Shown here: positions 1 to 11,027 of the stretch, piece after piece
Layout: each line of letters starts with the position of its first letter
How positions within the stretch are numbered: the stretch's first letter is position 1
Assembly (NCBI RefSeq): GCF_042242105.1
Contig: NC_092033.1
Coordinates: forward strand, 18,452,408-18,516,407
DNA: 64,000 nucleotides
DNA from: Pempheris klunzingeri
Lineage: Eukaryota > Chordata > Actinopteri > Acropomatiformes > Pempheridae
Reading direction: 5' to 3'
Program-made: the position numbers and the translations under genes
Notes under the pieces: generated by a model
Told to the model about the DNA's origin: nothing
The model's input: the letters and a program-made list of their open reading frames with translations, nothing else
Database searches by the model: none

Positions 1-157
1 CACTTGACGGATGCGATAATTCAGAAACTTGGGCTGCTTGCAGTTCCTTTAGAAAGGTTATTCAGTCTTACTGAAACAACTTTCCAACCTTTGTTCTGGT
101 ACTTCTTGGCTAGAAGACCGACCTCAGGTACAAGTTCATGAGACAGCTAAAGCCACA

Positions 158-229
158 TTCCCTGACCGGGAATCGAACCCGGGCCGCGGCGGTGAAAGCG
201 CCGAATCCTAGCCACTAGACCATCAGGGA
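158..229 (-). tRNA. tRNA-Glu-TTC: tRNA-Glu (UUC)
   Basis: A 72-nt tRNA on the minus strand. It has a perfect 7-bp acceptor stem, an A box (TGGTCTAGTGG), a B box (GGTTCGATTCC), a GC-rich anticodon stem and anticodon TTC, read from gaa at 194-196. It closely resembles vertebrate nuclear tRNA-Glu. There is no intron and no encoded CCA, as expected in eukaryotes. It decodes GAA and, by wobble, GAG. No run of four or more T follows within about 190 nt. Confidence 0.9.
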
Positions 230-566
230 GGAGCTGATGTGCTTCTTGAGGACGCTAACGTGAATGAAAAATGATCACCCTCCCTAAAGCTTGGCTTCCT
301 TGTTTGTCTCACCTTCATAAACTCTTCTTTGCCACAAGCAATTTAATGTGCTTTGATGACAAATTATTCAGTCTTTTGAAAACAGTAAAACACATTGTCA
401 CAGACTTTTGGACAAGCCGTCAGTGGCACTTGACGGGTGAGATAATTCAGAAACTTGGGCTGCTTGCAGTTCCTTTAGAAAGGTTATTCAGTCTTACTGA
501 AACAACTTTCCAACCTTTGTTCTGGTACTTCTTGGCTAGAAGACCGAGCTCAGGTACAAGTTCATG

Positions 567-609
567 CGGCGGTGAGAGCGCCGAATCCTAGCCACTAGAC
601 CATCAGGCA
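567..609 (-). pseudogene. Truncated tRNA-Glu (CUC) remnant
   Basis: This slot keeps the acceptor 5' strand, D arm and anticodon arm (CTC) but lacks the variable loop, T arm and 3' acceptor strand. A 46-bp loss joins spacer ttcatg directly to gcggcggtg, so the unit is 380 bp. The acceptor 5' strand also carries a substitution (caggcag for caggga). Without a B box it should not be transcribed as a tRNA. It is the only copy of this form. Confidence 0.9.
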
Positions 610-963
610 GGAGCTGATGTGCTTCCTGAGGACGCTAAAGTGAATGAAAAATGATCACCCTCCCTAAAGCTTGGCTTCCTTGTTTGTCTCACCTTCATAA
701 ACTCTTCTTTGCCACAAGCAATTTAATGTGCTTTGATGACAAATTATACAGTCTTTTGAAAATAGTAAAACATATTGTCACAGACTTTTGGACAAGCCGT
801 CAGGGGCACTTGACAGAAGCGATAATTCAGAAACTTGGGCTGCTTGCAGTTCCTTTAGAAAGGTTATTCAGTCTTACTGAAACAACTTTCCAACCTTTGT
901 TCTGGTACTTCTTGGCTAGAAGACCGAGCTCAGGTACAAGTTCATGAGACAGCTAAAGCCACA

Positions 964-1035
964 TTCCCTGACCGGGAATCGAACCCGGGCCGCGGCGGTG
1001 AGAGCGCCGAATCCTAGCCACTAGACCATCAGGGA
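964..1035 (-). tRNA. tRNA-Glu-CTC: tRNA-Glu (CUC)
   Basis: Consensus 72-nt copy with anticodon CTC, read from gag at 1000-1002. It differs from the UUC copies at wobble position 34 only. Both internal promoter boxes and all stems are intact. It decodes GAG. Confidence 0.9.
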
Positions 1036-1389
1036 GGAGCTGATGTACTTCCTGAGGACGCTAAAGTGAGTGAAAAATGATCACCCTCCCTAAAGCTTGG
1101 CTTCCTTGTTTGTCTCACCTTCATAAACTCTTCTTTGCCACAAGCAATTTAATGTGCTTTGATGACAAATTATTCAGTCTTTTGAAAATAGTAAAACACA
1201 TTGTCACAGACTTTTGGACAAGCCGTCAGTGGCACTTGACGGATGCGATAATTCAGAAACTTGGGCTGCTTGCAGTTCCTTTAGAAAGGTTATTCAGTCT
1301 TACTGAAACAACTTTCCAACCTTTGTTCTGGTACTTCTTGGCTAGAAGACCGACCTCAGGTACAAGTTCATGAGACAGCTAAAGCCACA

Positions 1390-1461
1390 TTCCCTGACCG
1401 GGAATCGAACCCAGGCCGCGGCGGTGAAAGCGCCGAATCCTAGCCACTAGACCATCAGGGA
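1390..1461 (-). tRNA. tRNA-Glu-TTC: tRNA-Glu (UUC), T-stem variant
   Basis: Anticodon TTC. The plus strand reads gaacccagg for gaacccggg, which puts U at canonical position 50. The T stem then has a G-U wobble pair, so folding should be kept. Confidence 0.85.
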
Positions 1462-1815
1462 GGAGCTGATGTGCTTCTTGAGGACGCTAACGTGAATGAA
1501 AAATGATCACCCTCCCTAAAGCTTGGCTTCCTTGTTTGTCTCACCTTCATAAACTCTTCTTTGCCACAAGCAATTTAATGTGCTTTGATGACAAATTATT
1601 CAGTCTTTTGAAAACAGTAAAACACATTGTCACAGACTTTTGGACAAGCCGTCAGTGGCACTTGACGGGTGAGATAATTCAGAAACTTGGGCTGCTTGCA
1701 GTTCCTTTAGAAAGGTTATTCAGTCTTACTGAAACAACTTTCCAACCTTTGTTCTGGTACTTCTTGGCTAGAAGACCGAGCTCAGGTACAAGTTCATGAG
1801 ACAGCTAAAGCCACA

Positions 1816-1887
1816 TTCCCTGACCGGGAATCGAACCCGGGCCGCGGCGGTGAGAGCGCCGAATCCTAGCCACTAGACCATCAGGGA
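1816..1887 (-). tRNA. tRNA-Glu-CTC: tRNA-Glu (CUC)
   Basis: Consensus CUC copy with intact A and B boxes. Its transcript would run from spacer 1929 towards spacer 1503. Confidence 0.9.
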
Positions 1888-2241
1888 GGAGCTGATGTGC
1901 TTCCTGAGGACGCTAAAGTGAGTGAAAAATGATCACCCTCCCTAAAGCTTGGCTTCCTTGTTTGTCTCACCTTCATAAACTCTTCTTTGCCACAAGCAAT
2001 TTAATGTGCTTTGATGACAAATTATTCAGTCTTTTGAAAATAGTAAAACACATTGTCACAGACTTTTGGACAAGCCGTCAGTGGCACTTGACGGATGCGA
2101 TAATTCAGAAACTTGGGCTGCTTGCAGTTCCTTTAGAAAGGTTATTCAGTCTTACTGAAACAACTTTCCAACCTTTGTTCTGGTACTTCTTGGCTAGAAG
2201 ACCGAGCTCAGGTACAAGTTCATGAGACAGCTAAAGCCACA

Positions 2242-2285
2242 TTCCCTGACCGGGAATCGAATCCTAGCCACTAGACCATCAGGGA
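2242..2285 (-). pseudogene. 44-nt deleted tRNA-Glu
   Basis: A 28-bp deletion between short CGAA matches removes the anticodon arm, the variable loop and the 5' T-stem strand. The 7-bp acceptor stem, the D arm with A box, and a B-box-like GATTCGATTCC remain. It cannot decode. The same junction occurs in 13 copies. Confidence 0.92.
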
Positions 2286-2639
2286 GGAGCTGATGTGCTT
2301 CCTGAGGACGCTAAAGTGAATGAAAAATGATCACCCTCCCTAAAGCTTGGCTTCCTTGTTTGTCTCACCTTCATAAACTCTTCTTTGCCACAAGCAATTT
2401 AATGTGCTTTGATGACAAATTATACAGTCTTTTGAAAATAGTAAAACATATTGTCACAGACTTTTGGACAAGCCATCAGGGGCACTTGACAGAAGCGATA
2501 ATTCAGAAACTTGGGCTGCTTGCAGTTCCTTTAGAAAGGTTATTCAGTCTTACTGAAACAACTTTCCAACCTTTGTTCTGGTACTTCTTGGCTAGAAGAC
2601 CGACCTCAGGTACAAGTTCATGAGACAGCTAAAGCCACA

Positions 2640-2711
2640 TTCCCTGACCGGGAATCGAACCCGGGCCGCGGCGGTGAAAGCGCCGAATCCTAGCCACTAG
2701 ACCATCAGGGA
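2640..2711 (-). tRNA. tRNA-Glu-TTC: tRNA-Glu (UUC)
   Basis: Consensus UUC copy. It lies one unit after the deleted tRNA at 2242-2285, the position UUC copies keep through most of the array. Confidence 0.9.
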
Positions 2712-3065
2712 GGAGCTGATGTGCTTCTTGAGGACGCTAACGTGAATGAAAAATGATCACCCTCCCTAAAGCTTGGCTTCCTTGTTTGTCTCACCTGAAT
2801 AAACTCTTCTTTGCCACAAGCAATTTAATGTGCTTTGATGACAAATTATTCAGTCTTTTGAAAATAGTAAAACATATTGTCACAGACTTTTGGACAAGCC
2901 GTCAGGGGCACTTGACAGAAGCGATAATTCAGAAACTTGGGCTGCTTGCAGTTCCTTTAGAAAGGTTATTCAGTCTTACTGAAACAACTTTCCAACCTTT
3001 GTTCTGGTACTTCTTGGCTAGAAGACCGAGCTCAGGTACAAGTTCATGAGACAGCTAAAGCCACA

Positions 3066-3137
3066 TTCCCTGACCGGGAATCGAACCCGGGCCGCGGCGG
3101 TGAGAGCGCCGAATCCTAGCCACTAGACCATCAGGGA
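3066..3137 (-). tRNA. tRNA-Glu-CTC: tRNA-Glu (CUC)
   Basis: Consensus CUC copy that closes the first 1,250-bp three-unit block. Confidence 0.9.
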
Positions 3138-3491
3138 GGAGCTGATGTGCTTCCTGAGGACGCTAAAGTGAGTGAAAAATGATCACCCTCCCTAAAGCTT
3201 GGCTTCCTTGTTTGTCTCACCTTCATAAACTCTTCTTTGCCACAAGCAATTTAATGTGCTTTGATGACAAATTATTCAGTCTTTTGAAAATAGTAAAACA
3301 CATTGTCACAGACTTTTGGACAAGCCGTCAGTGGCACTTGACGGATGCGATAATTCAGAAACTTGGGCTGCTTGCAGTTCCTTTAGAAAGGTTATTCAGT
3401 CTTACTGAAACAACTTTCCAACCTTTGTTCTGGTACTTCTTGGCTAGAAGACCGAGCTCAGGTACAAGTTCATGAGACAGCTAAAGCCACA

Positions 3492-3535
3492 TTCCCTGAC
3501 CGGGAATCGAATCCTAGCCACTAGACCATCAGGGA
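3492..3535 (-). pseudogene. 44-nt deleted tRNA-Glu
   Basis: Same 28-bp deletion junction as at 2242-2285, exactly 1,250 bp later. Confidence 0.92.
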
Positions 3536-3889
3536 GGAGCTGATGTGCTTCCTGAGGACGCTAAAGTGAATGAAAAATGATCACCCTCCCTAAAGCTTGG
3601 CTTCCTTGTTTGTCTCACCTTCATAAACTCTTCTTTGCCACAAGCAATTTAATGTGCTTTGATGACAAATTATACAGTCTTTTGAAAATAGTAAAACATA
3701 TTGTCACAGACTTTTGGACAAGCCATCAGGGGCACTTGACAGAAGCGATAATTCAGAAACTTGGGCTGCTTGCAGTTCCTTTAGAAAGGTTATTCAGTCT
3801 TACTGAAACAACTTTCCAACCTTTGTTCTGGTACTTCTTGGCTAGAAGACCGACCTCAGGTACAAGTTCATGAGACAGCTAAAGCCACA

Positions 3890-3961
3890 TTCCCTGACCG
3901 GGAATCGAACCCGGGCCGCGGCGGTGAAAGCGCCGAATCCTAGCCACTAGACCATCAGGGA
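3890..3961 (-). tRNA. tRNA-Glu-TTC: tRNA-Glu (UUC)
   Basis: Consensus UUC copy, 1,250 bp after the one at 2640-2711. Confidence 0.9.
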
Positions 3962-4315
3962 GGAGCTGATGTGCTTCTTGAGGACGCTAACGTGAATGAA
4001 AAATGATCACCCTCCCTAAAGCTTGGCTTCCTTGTTTGTCTCACCTGAATAAACTCTTCTTTGCCACAAGCAATTTAATGTGCTTTGATGACAAATTATT
4101 CAGTCTTTTGAAAATAGTAAAACATATTGTCACAGACTTTTGGACAAGCCGTCAGGGGCACTTGACAGAAGCGATAATTCAGAAACTTGGGCTGCTTGCA
4201 GTTCCTTTAGAAAGGTTATTCAGTCTTACTGAAACAACTTTCCAACCTTTGTTCTGGTACTTCTTGGCTAGAAGACCGACCTCAGGTACAAGTTCATGAG
4301 ACAGCTAAAGCCACA

Positions 4316-4387
4316 TTCCCTGACCGGGAATCGAACCCTGGCCGCGGCGGTGAGAGCGCCGAATCCTAGCCACTAGACCATCAGGGA
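4316..4387 (-). tRNA. tRNA-Glu-CTC: tRNA-Glu (CUC), T-stem mismatch
   Basis: Anticodon CTC. The plus strand reads gaaccctgg for gaacccggg, placing A at canonical position 50 opposite G64. This is one T-stem mismatch. The B box is intact, so transcription is plausible but stability may fall. Confidence 0.8.
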
Positions 4388-4741
4388 GGAGCTGATGTGC
4401 TTCCTGAGGACGCTAAAGTGAGTGAAAAATGATCACCCTCCCTAAAGCTTGGCTTCCTTGTTTGTCTCACCTTCATAAACTCTTCTTTGCCACAAGCAAT
4501 TTAATGTGCTTTGATGACAAATTATTCAGTCTTTTGAAAATAGTAAAACACATTGTCACAGACTTTTGGACAAGCCGTCAGTGGCACTTGACGGATGCGA
4601 TAATTCAGAAACTTGGGCTGCTTGCAGTTCCTTTAGAAAGGTTATTCAGTCTTACTGAAACAACTTTCCAACCTTTGTTCTGGTACTTCTTGGCTAGAAG
4701 ACCGAGCTCAGGTACAAGTTCATGAGACAGCTAAAGCCACA

Positions 4742-4785
4742 TTCCCTGACCGGGAATCGAATCCTAGCCACTAGACCATCAGGGA
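4742..4785 (-). pseudogene. 44-nt deleted tRNA-Glu
   Basis: Same 28-bp deletion. It is the first of two deleted copies in consecutive units (next at 5140-5183). Confidence 0.92.
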
Positions 4786-5139
4786 GGAGCTGATGTGCTT
4801 CCTGAGGACGCTAAAGTGAATGAAAAATGATCACCCTCCCTAAAGCTTGGCTTCCTTGTTTGTCTCACCTTCATAAACTCTTCTTTGCCACAAGCAATTT
4901 AATGTGCTTTGATGACAAATTATACAGTCTTTTGAAAATAGTAAAACATATTGTCACAGACTTTTGGACAAGCCATCAGGGGCACTTGACAGAAGCGATA
5001 ATTCAGAAACTTGGGCTGCTTGCAGTTCCTTTAGAAAGGTTATTCAGTCTTACTGAAACAACTTTCCAACCTTTGTTCTGGTACTTCTTGGCTAGAAGAC
5101 CGACCTCAGGTACAAGTTCATGAGACAGCTAAAGCCACA

Positions 5140-5183
5140 TTCCCTGACCGGGAATCGAATCCTAGCCACTAGACCATCAGGGA
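5140..5183 (-). pseudogene. 44-nt deleted tRNA-Glu
   Basis: Same deletion. The adjacent 5' flank reads ggaggaactg instead of ggaggagctg, a change not seen in the other copies. Two deleted copies in a row break the usual order and suggest a local unequal exchange. Confidence 0.92.
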
Positions 5184-5537
5184 GGAACTGATGTGCTTCC
5201 TGAGGACGCTAAAGTGAATGAAAAATGATCACCCTCCCTAAAGCTTGGCTTCCTTGTTTGTCTCACCTTCATAAACTCTTCTTTGCCACAAGCAATTTAA
5301 TGTGCTTTGATGACAAATTATACAGTCTTTTGAAAATAGTAAAACATATTGTCACAGACTTTTGGACAAGCCGTCAGGGGCACTTGACAGAAGCGATAAT
5401 TCAGAAACTTGGGCTGCTTGCAGTTCCTTTAGAAAGGTTATTCAGTCTTACTGAAACAACTTTCCAACCTTTGTTCTGGTACTTCTTGGCTAGAAGACCG
5501 AGCTCAGGTACAAGTTCATGAGACAGCTAAAGCCACA

Positions 5538-5609
5538 TTCCCTGACCGGGAATCGAACCCGGGCCGCGGCGGTGAGAGCGCCGAATCCTAGCCACTAGAC
5601 CATCAGGGA
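5538..5609 (-). tRNA. tRNA-Glu-CTC: tRNA-Glu (CUC)
   Basis: Consensus CUC copy, first after the pair of deleted copies. Confidence 0.9.
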
Positions 5610-5963
5610 GGAGCTGATGTGCTTCCTGAGGACGCTAAAGTGAATGAAAAATGATCACCCTCCCTAAAGCTTGGCTTCCTTGTTTGTCTCACCTTCATAA
5701 ACTCTTCTTTGCCACAAGCAATTTAATGTGCTTTGATGACAAATTATTCAGTCTTTTGAAAATAGTAAAACACATTGTCACAGACTTTTGGACAAGCCGT
5801 CAGTGGCACTTGACGGATGCGATAATTCAGAAACTTGGGCTGCTTGCAGTTCCTTTAGAAAGGTTATTCAGTCTTACTGAAACAACTTTCCAACCTTTGT
5901 TCTGGTACTTCTTGGCTAGAAGACCGACCTCAGGTACAAGTTCATGAGACAGCTAAAGCCACA

Positions 5964-6035
5964 TTACCTGACCGGGAATCGAACCCGGGCCGCGGCGGTG
6001 AAAGCGCCGAATCCTAGCCACTAGACCATCAGGGA
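5964..6035 (-). tRNA. tRNA-Glu-TTC: tRNA-Glu (UUC), acceptor-stem mismatch
   Basis: Anticodon TTC. The plus strand reads ttacctgacc for ttccctgacc, giving U at canonical position 71 opposite C2. This is one acceptor-stem mismatch, which could hamper end processing or charging. The promoter boxes are intact. Confidence 0.75.
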
Positions 6036-6389
6036 GGAGCTGATGTGCTTCTTGAGGACGCTAACGTGAATGAAAAATGATCACCCTCCCTAAAGCTTGG
6101 CTTCCTTGTTTGTCTCACCTGAATAAACTCTTCTTTGCCACAAGCAATTTAATGTGCTTTGATGACAAATTATTCAGTCTTTTGAAAACAGTAAAACACA
6201 TTGTCACAGACTTTTGGACAAGCCGTCAGTGGCACTTGACGGGTGAGATAATTCAGAAACTTGGGCTGTTTGCAGTTCCTTTAGAAAGGTTATTCAGTCT
6301 TACTGAAACAACTTTCCAACCTTTGTTCTGGTACTTCTTGGCTAGAAGACCGACCTCAGGTACAAGTTCATGAGACAGCTAAAGCCACA

Positions 6390-6461
6390 TTCCCTGACCG
6401 GGAATCGAACCCTGGCCGCGGCGGTGAGAGCGCCGAATCCTAGCCACTAGACCATCAGGGA
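6390..6461 (-). tRNA. tRNA-Glu-CTC: tRNA-Glu (CUC), T-stem mismatch
   Basis: Same A50-G64 T-stem mismatch as the copy at 4316-4387, so the two share a common source unit. Confidence 0.8.
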
Positions 6462-6815
6462 GGAGCTGATGTGCTTCCTGAGGACGCTAAAGTGAATGAA
6501 AAATGATCACCCTCCCTAAAGCTTGGCTTCCTTGTTTGTCTCAACTTCATAAACTCTTCTTTGCCACAAGCAATTTAATGTGCTTTGATGACAAATTATA
6601 CAGTCTTTTGAAAATAGTAAAACATATTGTCACAGACTTTGGGAGAAGCCGTCAGGGGCACTTGACAGAAGCGATAATTCAGAAACTTGGGCTGCTTGCA
6701 GTTCCTTTAGAAAGGTTATTCAGTCTTACTGAAACAACTTTCCAACCTTTGTTCTGGTACTTCTTGGCTAGAAGACCGAGCTCAGGTACAAGTTCATGAG
6801 ACAGCTAAAGCCGCA

Positions 6816-6887
6816 TTCCCTGACCGGGAATCGAACCCGGGCCGCGGCGGTGAGAGCGCCGAATCCTAGCCACTAGACCATCAGGGA
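6816..6887 (-). tRNA. tRNA-Glu-CTC: tRNA-Glu (CUC)
   Basis: Consensus tRNA body. The flank 3' of the tRNA reads gccgcatt on the plus strand in place of gccacatt, a marker shared with the copies at 15578 and 19348. Confidence 0.9.
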
Positions 6888-7241
6888 GGAGCTGATGTGC
6901 TTCCTGAGGACGCTAAAGTGAATGAAAAATGATCACCCTCCCTAAAGCTTGGCTTCCTTGTTTGTCTCACCTTCATAAACTCTTCTTTGCCACAAGCAAT
7001 TTAATGTGCTTTGATGACAAATTATTCAGTCTTTTGAAAATAGTAAAACACATTGTCACAGACTTTTGGACAAGCCGTCAGTGGCACTTGACGGATGCGA
7101 TAATTCAGAAACTTGGGCTGCTTGCAGTTCCTTTAGAAAGGTTATTCAGTCTTACTGAAACAACTTTCCAACCTTTGTTCTGGTACTTCTTGGCTAGAAG
7201 ACCGACCTCAGGTACAAGTTCATGAGACAGCTAAAGCCACA

Positions 7242-7285
7242 TTCCCTGACCGGGAATCGAATCCTAGCCACTAGACCATCAGGGA
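7242..7285 (-). pseudogene. 44-nt deleted tRNA-Glu
   Basis: Same 28-bp deletion junction, between spacer types A (6929) and B (7327). Confidence 0.92.
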
Positions 7286-7639
7286 GGAGCTGATGTGCTT
7301 CCTGAGGACGCTAAAGTGAATGAAAAATGATCACCCTCCCTAAAGCTTGGCTTCCTTGTTTGTCTCACCTTCATAAACTCTTCTTTGCCACAAGCAATTT
7401 AATGTGCTTTGATGACAAATTATACAGTCTTTTGAAAATAGTAAAACATATTGTCACAGACTTTTGGACAAGCCATCAGGGGCACTTGACAGAAGCGATA
7501 ATTCAGAAACTTGGGCTGCTTGCAGTTCCTTTAGAAAGGTTATTCAGTCTTACTGAAACAACTTTCCAACCTTTGTTCTGGTACTTCTTGGCTAGAAGAC
7601 CGACCTCAGGTACAAGTTCATGAGACAGCTAAAGCCACA

Positions 7640-7711
7640 TTCCCTGACCGGGAATCGAACCCGGGCCGCGGCAGTGAAAGCGCCGAATCCTAGCCACTAG
7701 ACCATCAGGGA
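7640..7711 (-). tRNA. tRNA-Glu-TTC: tRNA-Glu (UUC), wobble in anticodon stem
   Basis: Anticodon TTC. The plus strand reads gcggcagtgaaag for gcggcggtgaaag, so position 39 is U and the closing pair of the anticodon stem becomes G31-U39. Probably tolerated. Confidence 0.82.
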
Positions 7712-8057
7712 GGAGCTAATGTGCTTCTTGAGGACGCTAACGTGAATGAAAAATGATCACCCTCCCTAAAGCTTGGCTTCCTTGTTTGTCTCACCTGAAT
7801 AAACTCTTCTTTGCCACAAGCAATTTAATGTGCTTTGATGACAAATTATTCAGTCTTTTGAAAACAGTAAAACACATTGTCACAGACTTTTGGACAAGCG
7901 AGATAACAAGGTGAGATAATTCAGAAACTTGGGCTGTTTGCAGTTCCTTTAGAAAGGTTATTCAGTCTTACTGAAACAACTTTCCAACCTTTGTTCTGGT
8001 ACTTCTTGGCTAGAAGACCGACCTCAGGTACAAGTTCATGAGACAGCTAAAGCCACA

Positions 8058-8129
8058 TTCCCTGACCGGGAATCGAACCCGGGCCGCGGCGGTGAGAGCG
8101 CCGAATCCTAGCCACTAGACCATCAGGGA
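8058..8129 (-). tRNA. tRNA-Glu-CTC: tRNA-Glu (CUC)
   Basis: Consensus CUC copy that ends the first 418-bp unit (spacer 7753), whose spacer carries an altered segment near 7900. Confidence 0.9.
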
Positions 8130-8483
8130 GGAGCTGATGTGCTTCCTGAGGACGCTAAAGTGAATGAAAAATGATCACCCTCCCTAAAGCTTGGCTTCCT
8201 TGTTTGTCTCAACTTCATAAACTCTTCTTTGCCACAAGCAATTTAATGTGCTTTGATGACAAATTATACAGTCTTTTGAAAATAGTAAAACATATTGTCA
8301 CAGACTTTGGGACAAGCCGTCAGGGGCACTTGACAGAAGCGATAATTCAGAAACTTGGGCTGCTTGCAGTTCCTTTAGAAAGGTTATTCAGTCTTACTGA
8401 AACAACTTTCCAACCTTTGTTCTGGTACTTCTTGGCTAGAAGACCGAGCTCAGGTACAAGTTCATGAGACAGCTAAAGCCACA

Positions 8484-8555
8484 TTCCCTGACCGGGAATC
8501 GAACCCGGGCCGCGGCGGTGAGAGCGCCGAATCCTAGCCACTAGACCATCAGGGA
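8484..8555 (-). tRNA. tRNA-Glu-CTC: tRNA-Glu (CUC)
   Basis: Consensus CUC copy after a type D spacer, so two CUC copies are adjacent here. Confidence 0.9.
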
Positions 8556-8909
8556 GGAGCTGATGTGCTTCCTGAGGACGCTAAAGTGAATGAAAAATGA
8601 TCACCCTCCCTAAAGCTTGGCTTCCTTGTTTGTCTCACCTTCATAAACTCTTCTTTGCCACAAGCAATTTAATGTGCTTTGATGACAAATTATTCAGTCT
8701 TTTGAAAATAGTAAAACACATTGTCACAGACTTTTGGACAAGCCGTCAGTGGCACTTGACGGATGCGATAATTCAGAAACTTGGGCTGCTTGCAGTTCCT
8801 TTAGAAAGGTTATTCAGTCTTACTGAAACAACTTTCCAACCTTTGTTCTGGTACTTCTTGGCTAGAAGACCGACCTCAGGTACAAGTTCATGAGACAGCT
8901 AAAGCCACA

Positions 8910-8953
8910 TTCCCTGACCGGGAATCGAATCCTAGCCACTAGACCATCAGGGA
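8910..8953 (-). pseudogene. 44-nt deleted tRNA-Glu
   Basis: Same 28-bp deletion junction, after the type A spacer at 8597. Confidence 0.92.
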
Positions 8954-9307
8954 GGAGCTGATGTGCTTCCTGAGGACGCTAAAGTGAATGAAAAATGATC
9001 ACCCTCCCTAAAGCTTGGCTTCCTTGTTTGTCTCACCTTCATAAACTCTTCTTTGCCACAAGCAATTTAATGTGCTTTGATGACAAATTATACAGTCTTT
9101 TGAAAATAGTAAAACATATTGTCACAGACTTTTGGACAAGCCATCAGGGGCACTTGACAGAAGCGATAATTCAGAAACTTGGGCTGCTTGCAGTTCCTTT
9201 AGAAAGGTTATTCAGTCTTACTGAAACAACTTTCCAACCTTTGTTCTGGTACTTCTTGGCTAGAAGACCGACCTCAGGTACAAGTTCATGAGACAGCTAA
9301 AGCCACA

Positions 9308-9379
9308 TTCCCTGACCGGGAATCGAACCCGGGCCGCGGCGGTGAAAGCGCCGAATCCTAGCCACTAGACCATCAGGGA
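9308..9379 (-). tRNA. tRNA-Glu-TTC: tRNA-Glu (UUC)
   Basis: Consensus UUC copy. Its 5' flank reads gagctaatgt on the plus strand, where the CUC copies have gagctgatgt. This marks the UUC lineage from 7640 onward. Confidence 0.9.
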
Positions 9380-9733
9380 GGAGCTAATGTGCTTCTTGAG
9401 GACGCTAACGTGAATGAAAAATGATCACCCTCCCTAAAGCTTGGCTTCCTTGTTTGTCTCACCTGAATAAACTCTTCTTTGCCACAAGCAATTTAATGTG
9501 CTTTGATGACAAATTATTCAGTCTTTTGAAAACAGTAAAACACATTGTCACAGACTTTTGGACAAGCCGTCAGTGGCACTTGACGGGTGAGATAATTCAG
9601 AAACTTGGGCTGCTTGCAGTTCCTTTAGAAAGGTTATTCATTCTTACTGAAACAACTTTCCAACCTTTGTTCTGGTACTTCTTGGCTAGAAGACCGAGCT
9701 CAGGTACAAGTTCATGAGACAGCTAAAGCCACA

Positions 9734-9805
9734 TTCCCTGACCGGGAATCGAACCCGGGCCGCGGCGGTGAGAGCGCCGAATCCTAGCCACTAGACCATC
9801 AGGGA
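9734..9805 (-). tRNA. tRNA-Glu-CTC: tRNA-Glu (CUC)
   Basis: Consensus CUC copy after the type C spacer at 9421. Confidence 0.9.
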
Positions 9806-10159
9806 GGAGCTGATGTGCTTCCTGAGGACGCTAAAGTGAATGAAAAATGATCACCCTCCCTAAAGCTTGGCTTCCTTGTTTGTCTCACCTTCATAAACTC
9901 TTCTTTGCCACAAGCAATTTAATGTGCTTTGATGACAAATTATTCAGTCTTTTGAAAATAGTAAAACACATTGTCACAGACTTTTGGACAAGCCGTCAGT
10001 GGCACTTGACGGATGCGATAATTCAGAAACTTGGGCTGCTTGCAGTTCCTTTAGAAAGGTTATTCAGTCTTACTGAAACAACTTTCCAACCTTTGTTCTG
10101 GTACTTCTTGGCTAGAAGACCGACCTCAGGTACAAGTTCATGAGACAGCTAAAGCCACA

Positions 10160-10203
10160 TTCCCTGACCGGGAATCGAATCCTAGCCACTAGACCATCAG
10201 GGA
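10160..10203 (-). pseudogene. 44-nt deleted tRNA-Glu
   Basis: Same deletion junction. The next spacer (10245) is the ttggataaacc variant and not type B, so the block order is broken here. Confidence 0.92.
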
Positions 10204-10557
10204 GGAGCTGATGTGCTTCCTGAGGACGCTAAAGTGAATGAAAAATGATCACCCTCCCTAAAGCTTGGCTTCCTTGTTTGTCTCACCTTCATAAACTCTT
10301 CTTTGCCACAAGCAATTTAATGTGCTTTGATGACAAATTATTCAGTCTTTTGAAAATAGTAAAACACATTGTCACAGACCTTTGGATAAACCGTCAGTGG
10401 CACTTGACGGATGCGATAATTCGGAGACTTGGGCTGCTTGCAGTTCCTTTAGAAAGGTTATTCAGTCTTACTGAAACAACTTTCCAACCTTTGTTCTGGT
10501 ACTTCTTGGCTAGAAGACCGAGCTCAGGTACAAGTTCATGAGACAGCTAAAGCCACA

Positions 10558-10629
10558 TTCCCTGACCGGGAATCGAACCCGGGCCGCGGCGGTGAGAGCG
10601 CCGAATCCTAGCCACTAGACCATCAGGGA
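10558..10629 (-). tRNA. tRNA-Glu-CTC: tRNA-Glu (CUC)
   Basis: Consensus CUC copy sitting where a UUC copy would be expected after a deleted tRNA, another sign of the rearrangement near 10,200. Confidence 0.9.
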
Positions 10630-10983
10630 GGAGCTGATGTGCTTCCTGAGGACGCTAAAGTGAATGAAAAATGATCACCCTCCCTAAAGCTTGGCTTCCT
10701 TGTTTGTCTCACCTTCATAAACTCTTCTTTGCCACAAGCAATTTAATGTGCTTTGATGACAAATTATTCAGTCTTTTGAAAATAGTAAAACACATTGTCA
10801 CAGACTTTTGGACAAGCCGTCAGTGGCACTTGACGGATGCGATAATTCAGAAACTTGGGCTGCTTGCAGTTCCTTTAGAAAGGTTATTCAGTCTTACTGA
10901 AACAACTTTCCAACCTTTGTTCTGGTACTTCTTGGCTAGAAGACCGACCTCAGGTACAAGTTCATGAGACAGCTAAAGCCACA

Positions 10984-11027
10984 TTCCCTGACCGGGAATC
11001 GAATCCTAGCCACTAGACCATCAGGGA
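10984..11027 (-). pseudogene. 44-nt deleted tRNA-Glu
   Basis: Same deletion junction. It is the first slot of the regular 1,676-bp blocks. Confidence 0.92.
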
